Below are positions 60,613 through 64,000 of a stretch of DNA of 64,000 bases, piece after piece. The stretch is from positions 60,597,001 to 60,661,000 of the forward strand of contig CM073887.1 in NCBI GenBank assembly GCA_037176705.1. The letters run 5' to 3'. Position 1 is the stretch's first letter, and every line of letters begins with the position of its first letter. This stretch comes from Molossus alvarezi (Eukaryota > Chordata > Mammalia > Chiroptera > Molossidae). The notes below the pieces were generated by a model. The model was not told the origin of the DNA and made no database searches. It worked only from the letters and a program-made list of their open reading frames with translations. A program made the position numbers and the translations under genes.

Positions 60613-62083
60613 AGACTTCCTTACTTCTGCCTCCTGCAAACGAATGAGTGTCAGGTCACTAGCCTACCAGGCAGTTCAAGGAAAATGGGGCTCCACTTGC
60701 CCTTATCAGATCACCTGGCTTCACCCACCTGGCATGTCAGGAGGATGCAATGTCAGCTTCTGTAGGGCTGCTGTCTCCCTACTCCCTATAAGACCATAAT
60801 GTGATGGCTTTTGGTCTAAGTCCCTAAAAGTACAAATGCCTTCATCTAAATGAAACAAGTCTGCATGCTTAGCCAGTCCTTCCATCTCAATAACTAGCAG
60901 TGTGATTCTTAGTAAATCGGCAATTCTGGACACTGTGGTCGGCAGGAGAGAGGCCACTGAGACTCTGAACTCTCTGAAGACTGTCTGGCCTGTAAATGAG
61001 GCCTGCACAGTCAGTACAAAGCAGCCTCAAGATGCGATAGGTATGGACTTCATTCCTTCCTTTTGGGGGAGGAGGGGGTAGAAACAAATATGGCATTAGC
61101 CATGCTGAGATCTAGAGCAACTTTTATGGCCCAGTGGTGAGGTTAGCAACAATGACTCCTCGATCTGGAAAGAAAGTACAGTCAGAAGATGGAGCTGCAT
61201 GCACACACACACACACTGAGAGGGGACACTTGTCTCTAACATCAGGAAAACCTTGGACATGGGAGCCTAAAGTCATCCAGACTGCACACTACAACCACTG
61301 TAGCCAGTAAGAGAATAGACATAAGAGTTCATTTAGCAGCTATTTATTTACCGGGAAAATAAAAATATATTGCACACGTGCTGAGGAGGAAGTCAGGAAG
61401 ACAAGTGAACAGAATAGGTGACTGTCCTGAAAGCTTTAAAGAAAATAAACATTCTGGTAGAGAGAGGCTTCCTCCCAACCACTGGCCCAGGGGAGGTGGT
61501 CACCTCAGCCCCAGAGTGCCAGAGAGAATGGGCAGCAAAGGATATGGAGCACAGTGGCCCTGCCCCACCTTCATGGCAGCTGGCTCATCGAGTACCTTCA
61601 AGGGGCGCTGAGCATGGCCCCCAAAACACTCAAACTAAGAGAACCTTTCAGCAGCCAACTGCAAAGGCACTGATGCCATCTTGGACAAAGAGTCTATGGC
61701 CTGCAGCCCAGATCTCCATCTGTACACACACCAATACTTCTGAACTCCTGGGGCTGCTGCACCCTACACCAGGGTCCAAGCTGGCCAGGGGTAGAGACTT
61801 CACCCAGGAGTGTGCTGGAGCTAGCTCACACTAGCCTATGAGAGTCCAAGGTTAAACTTTCAGAAATCTTTTCTAGGTATCATTTTAGTGGCTTGAAATT
61901 AAGCCACTAAGCCTTGGTTAAGTATTTAAATCATAGAAATTGACTAACACTACAAATCAGGGCTTGATTTATTGTCAGATTGGTGGGCTCTACACATCCC
62001 AATGCCTGTTTTTGTAAATAAAGCCCCTCTCACTTTATATATATTTTTATTGTGGTAAAATTCACATCATATAAAATTAACCA

Positions 62084-62240
62084 TGTAAATAAAGTTTTAT
62101 TGGAACACAACCATATCCATTCATTTTCATATGGTCTACGTATGCTTCTGTGCTATAAAATAAAGGCAGAGTGTGAACAATGTATAGCCAAAAATATTTA
62201 CTATCTAACCCCTTTACAAAAATAGTTTGCTAACCCCTGG
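62084..62240 (-). mobile_element. hAT-Charlie-like remnant, opposite orientation to the one at 9277
   Basis: AAAGTTTTATTGGAACACAA, ATATTTACTATCTAACCCCT and GTTTGCTAACCCCTGG are the reverse of the same element type. Confidence 0.65.
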
Positions 62241-64000
62241 GTTTAGATTTAAGAAAATGGTAGAGAAAATGTTAATACTGCAGATTAAACTTAATAATAT
62301 GTCATGCCTATAGCCATTACATTAGAAATAGCACAACTGAGGAAATATTCTTCCAGTATTTGAAAACTATTACCTGATTCAGCAAAGACATCACAACTCA
62401 TTAACATAAACAAAAATATCAACTGATCTTCAAGTCAGAACTAGACTCATAAGCTGACTATAGATACAAAAGTTCAGTAACAATCAATGAAAACAGTCTG
62501 TGAGAAAGAATGGGCTACACAGAATTGACAACAGTGTGTCATGTATTTAATTGTTTGTAAACTATATGGTACCCATCCTTCATATCAGTAAAATTTGTAA
62601 GTTTATGTGTGTATGTATATACATACTTTTTATCCTAGAAACATTTACTGGTCCACCACACAATAAATTAGAGTTCTTCATTATTTCAAAGTACTTAAAA
62701 TAACATTTGAATGAAACTCAATGAAACCATTTGCATTACTGTATTTCAACATCACATATAAATGAAAAGAGGGAAGAACCTGGATTCTTTAGAAATGCCA
62801 ATGCTTGTAAATTACTAAATGTTTACTAAAAAAATGGTTCTAAGTTTTATCATCTCTACATGTAAATAGAAATTCACCACAGTAATTAATTACCCAAGTC
62901 AAGCAAAATCTAACCTAACATATAAAAGTTATGTCCATGGATACATCATCCCCTTTTACAGAAATATTAATGTTATTTGGAAAGTCAATACAAGTCCAAT
63001 ATTTAATATATCCCCTAACACTTTACATTTTACTTTTCTTATAATTATAGTATAAAAATGTAAATTCCTGTCTTTCCCTCCAGTCCCACTTTCAGTTTCC
63101 CAGGGTACTGTCTGGAAGCTATAACTGATGTGTGCCATGACAAGAAAGAATCTGGAGTCAGCATGACTGCAGGGAGGAGACAGGCTCTTTACAATGTGTG
63201 GTCAGCAGAGGCCTGAAGGAGTCTGATGGTCACAGAAGTGAGGAGGGAGCCTGGACAGTAATGAGTGAGAGAAAGGAAAGTGTAAATTGAGATATAAAAG
63301 GAAAGAAGGACCTCAGTCACAGAGCATCTGTGGATCATGACATAAGGAGTGGGGATGTCTATTCTAAGTGCATAGCGTCTTAAGTGACAGAGTAGAATGA
63401 TATAGATTTGGAAGGAACAAGAGGCAAGTTTTCCAAGATGGAAATAGCCAGGCTTAGACTAGAGCTGTAGGAAAGAGGATGAATGGAGAACTTACATTTT
63501 GGCAGTATAACCACTATGACTTACAGTCCTGGTGGGCTGGGCCCCAGCCTCCTGAGAACATGAAGAATGTGGGTCCACAACTGTTCTGGAGTAAAGTGTT
63601 GCACACCCCTGCTCTGAACCTCCCAGAAACACACAAGAGGAAATACTCCTGTCCTCTCCTCTCCACTGCCTGCAGTACAGAGGCCCTGTGATTCCCTCCA
63701 CACCCGATTGCTCTCAATAGTTCTCAAGTGCTCTTCAGACTAAAGCAGTATACTTTTACTTTCATTTTTCTTATTGTTTAATTGAAAAGACAATGGAGCT
63801 TGAGAAAAACAAAAACTGTTCCTATTGCCCCAATAAAAGTCCTTCCCATTTTACCCAAAGTTTTAGTTTTTGTGCCTTTCCCAGTGTGCTCAGCTGACAA
63901 CAATGTTCCTTTTCTTCACCATGGCAAGGCTTGTGCATTTCTTTACAGAGCCTCAGGATCATTCTTCACAGTTCTATGCTATTTGATTCTTGGATGCACT

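Larger units (their letters stand above)
34753..64000 (-). other. MED26: MED26 intron 1 (more than 29 kb, incomplete)
   Basis: Assigned to intron 1 because exon 2 begins at 34752 and no MTAAP-type exon or CpG island appears up to 64000. The human intron is also tens of kb. It carries SINEs, L1 pieces, MIRs and microsatellites listed below. The stretches 37.0-40.9, 48.0-51.0, 53.5-55.0 and 61.0-64.0 kb show almost no recognisable feature. I see no independent gene inside, but a non-coding RNA cannot be excluded from sequence alone. Confidence 0.7.

Overview
This is a mammalian nuclear DNA window from a bat, very probably a yangochiropteran (vespertilionoid-type) bat. The evidence is about 40 tRNA-derived SINE copies of the bat VES type: a tRNA-like head (TGGCTCAG...GGTTCGATTCC), a pyrimidine-rich middle and an A-rich tail, many with intact target-site duplications. 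The three genes match human chromosome 19p13.11 in content and order. I do not assign a genus.

All three protein genes lie on the minus strand. From low to high coordinates they are: (1) the 5' part of CHERP, coding exons 1-5, 760-7457, with its CpG-island promoter at about 7.1-8.0 kb; the gene continues beyond position 1. (2) Complete SLC35E1, six coding exons, 17447-28987, encoding 406 aa, with a CpG-island promoter at about 28.5-29.3 kb. (3) MED26 exons 2 and 3, 32588-34752, with a 3' UTR that probably ends near 31557. MED26 exon 1 was not found, and everything from 34753 to 64000 is read as its long first intron. Exon borders were set by hand from AG/GT splice sites and reading-frame continuity against remembered human proteins.

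The rest is repeat-rich non-coding DNA: VES SINEs of an older type (tail ...AATCAATAAAAACATATT) and a younger type (tail ...TCCTCGGGTGAGGATTAAA), L1 fragments, a hAT-Charlie-like DNA transposon, MIR remnants, microsatellites and small tandem duplications.

I see no bacterial-type system, CRISPR array, operon or new protein-coding system. The most interesting structure is in the repeats: a 48-bp tailless SINE fragment with a perfect 15-bp target duplication, two different SINEs inside one target-site duplication, several stacked SINE insertions at reused target sites, a strong antisense bias of SINEs inside the genes, a 45-bp L1 patch that copies a segment 2.2 kb away, and a pure (GGAA)17 tract. 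CHERP (splicing, U2 snRNP-associated), SLC35E1 (membrane transporter family) and MED26 (Mediator, elongation control) are not a pathway; they are housekeeping neighbours in conserved synteny.
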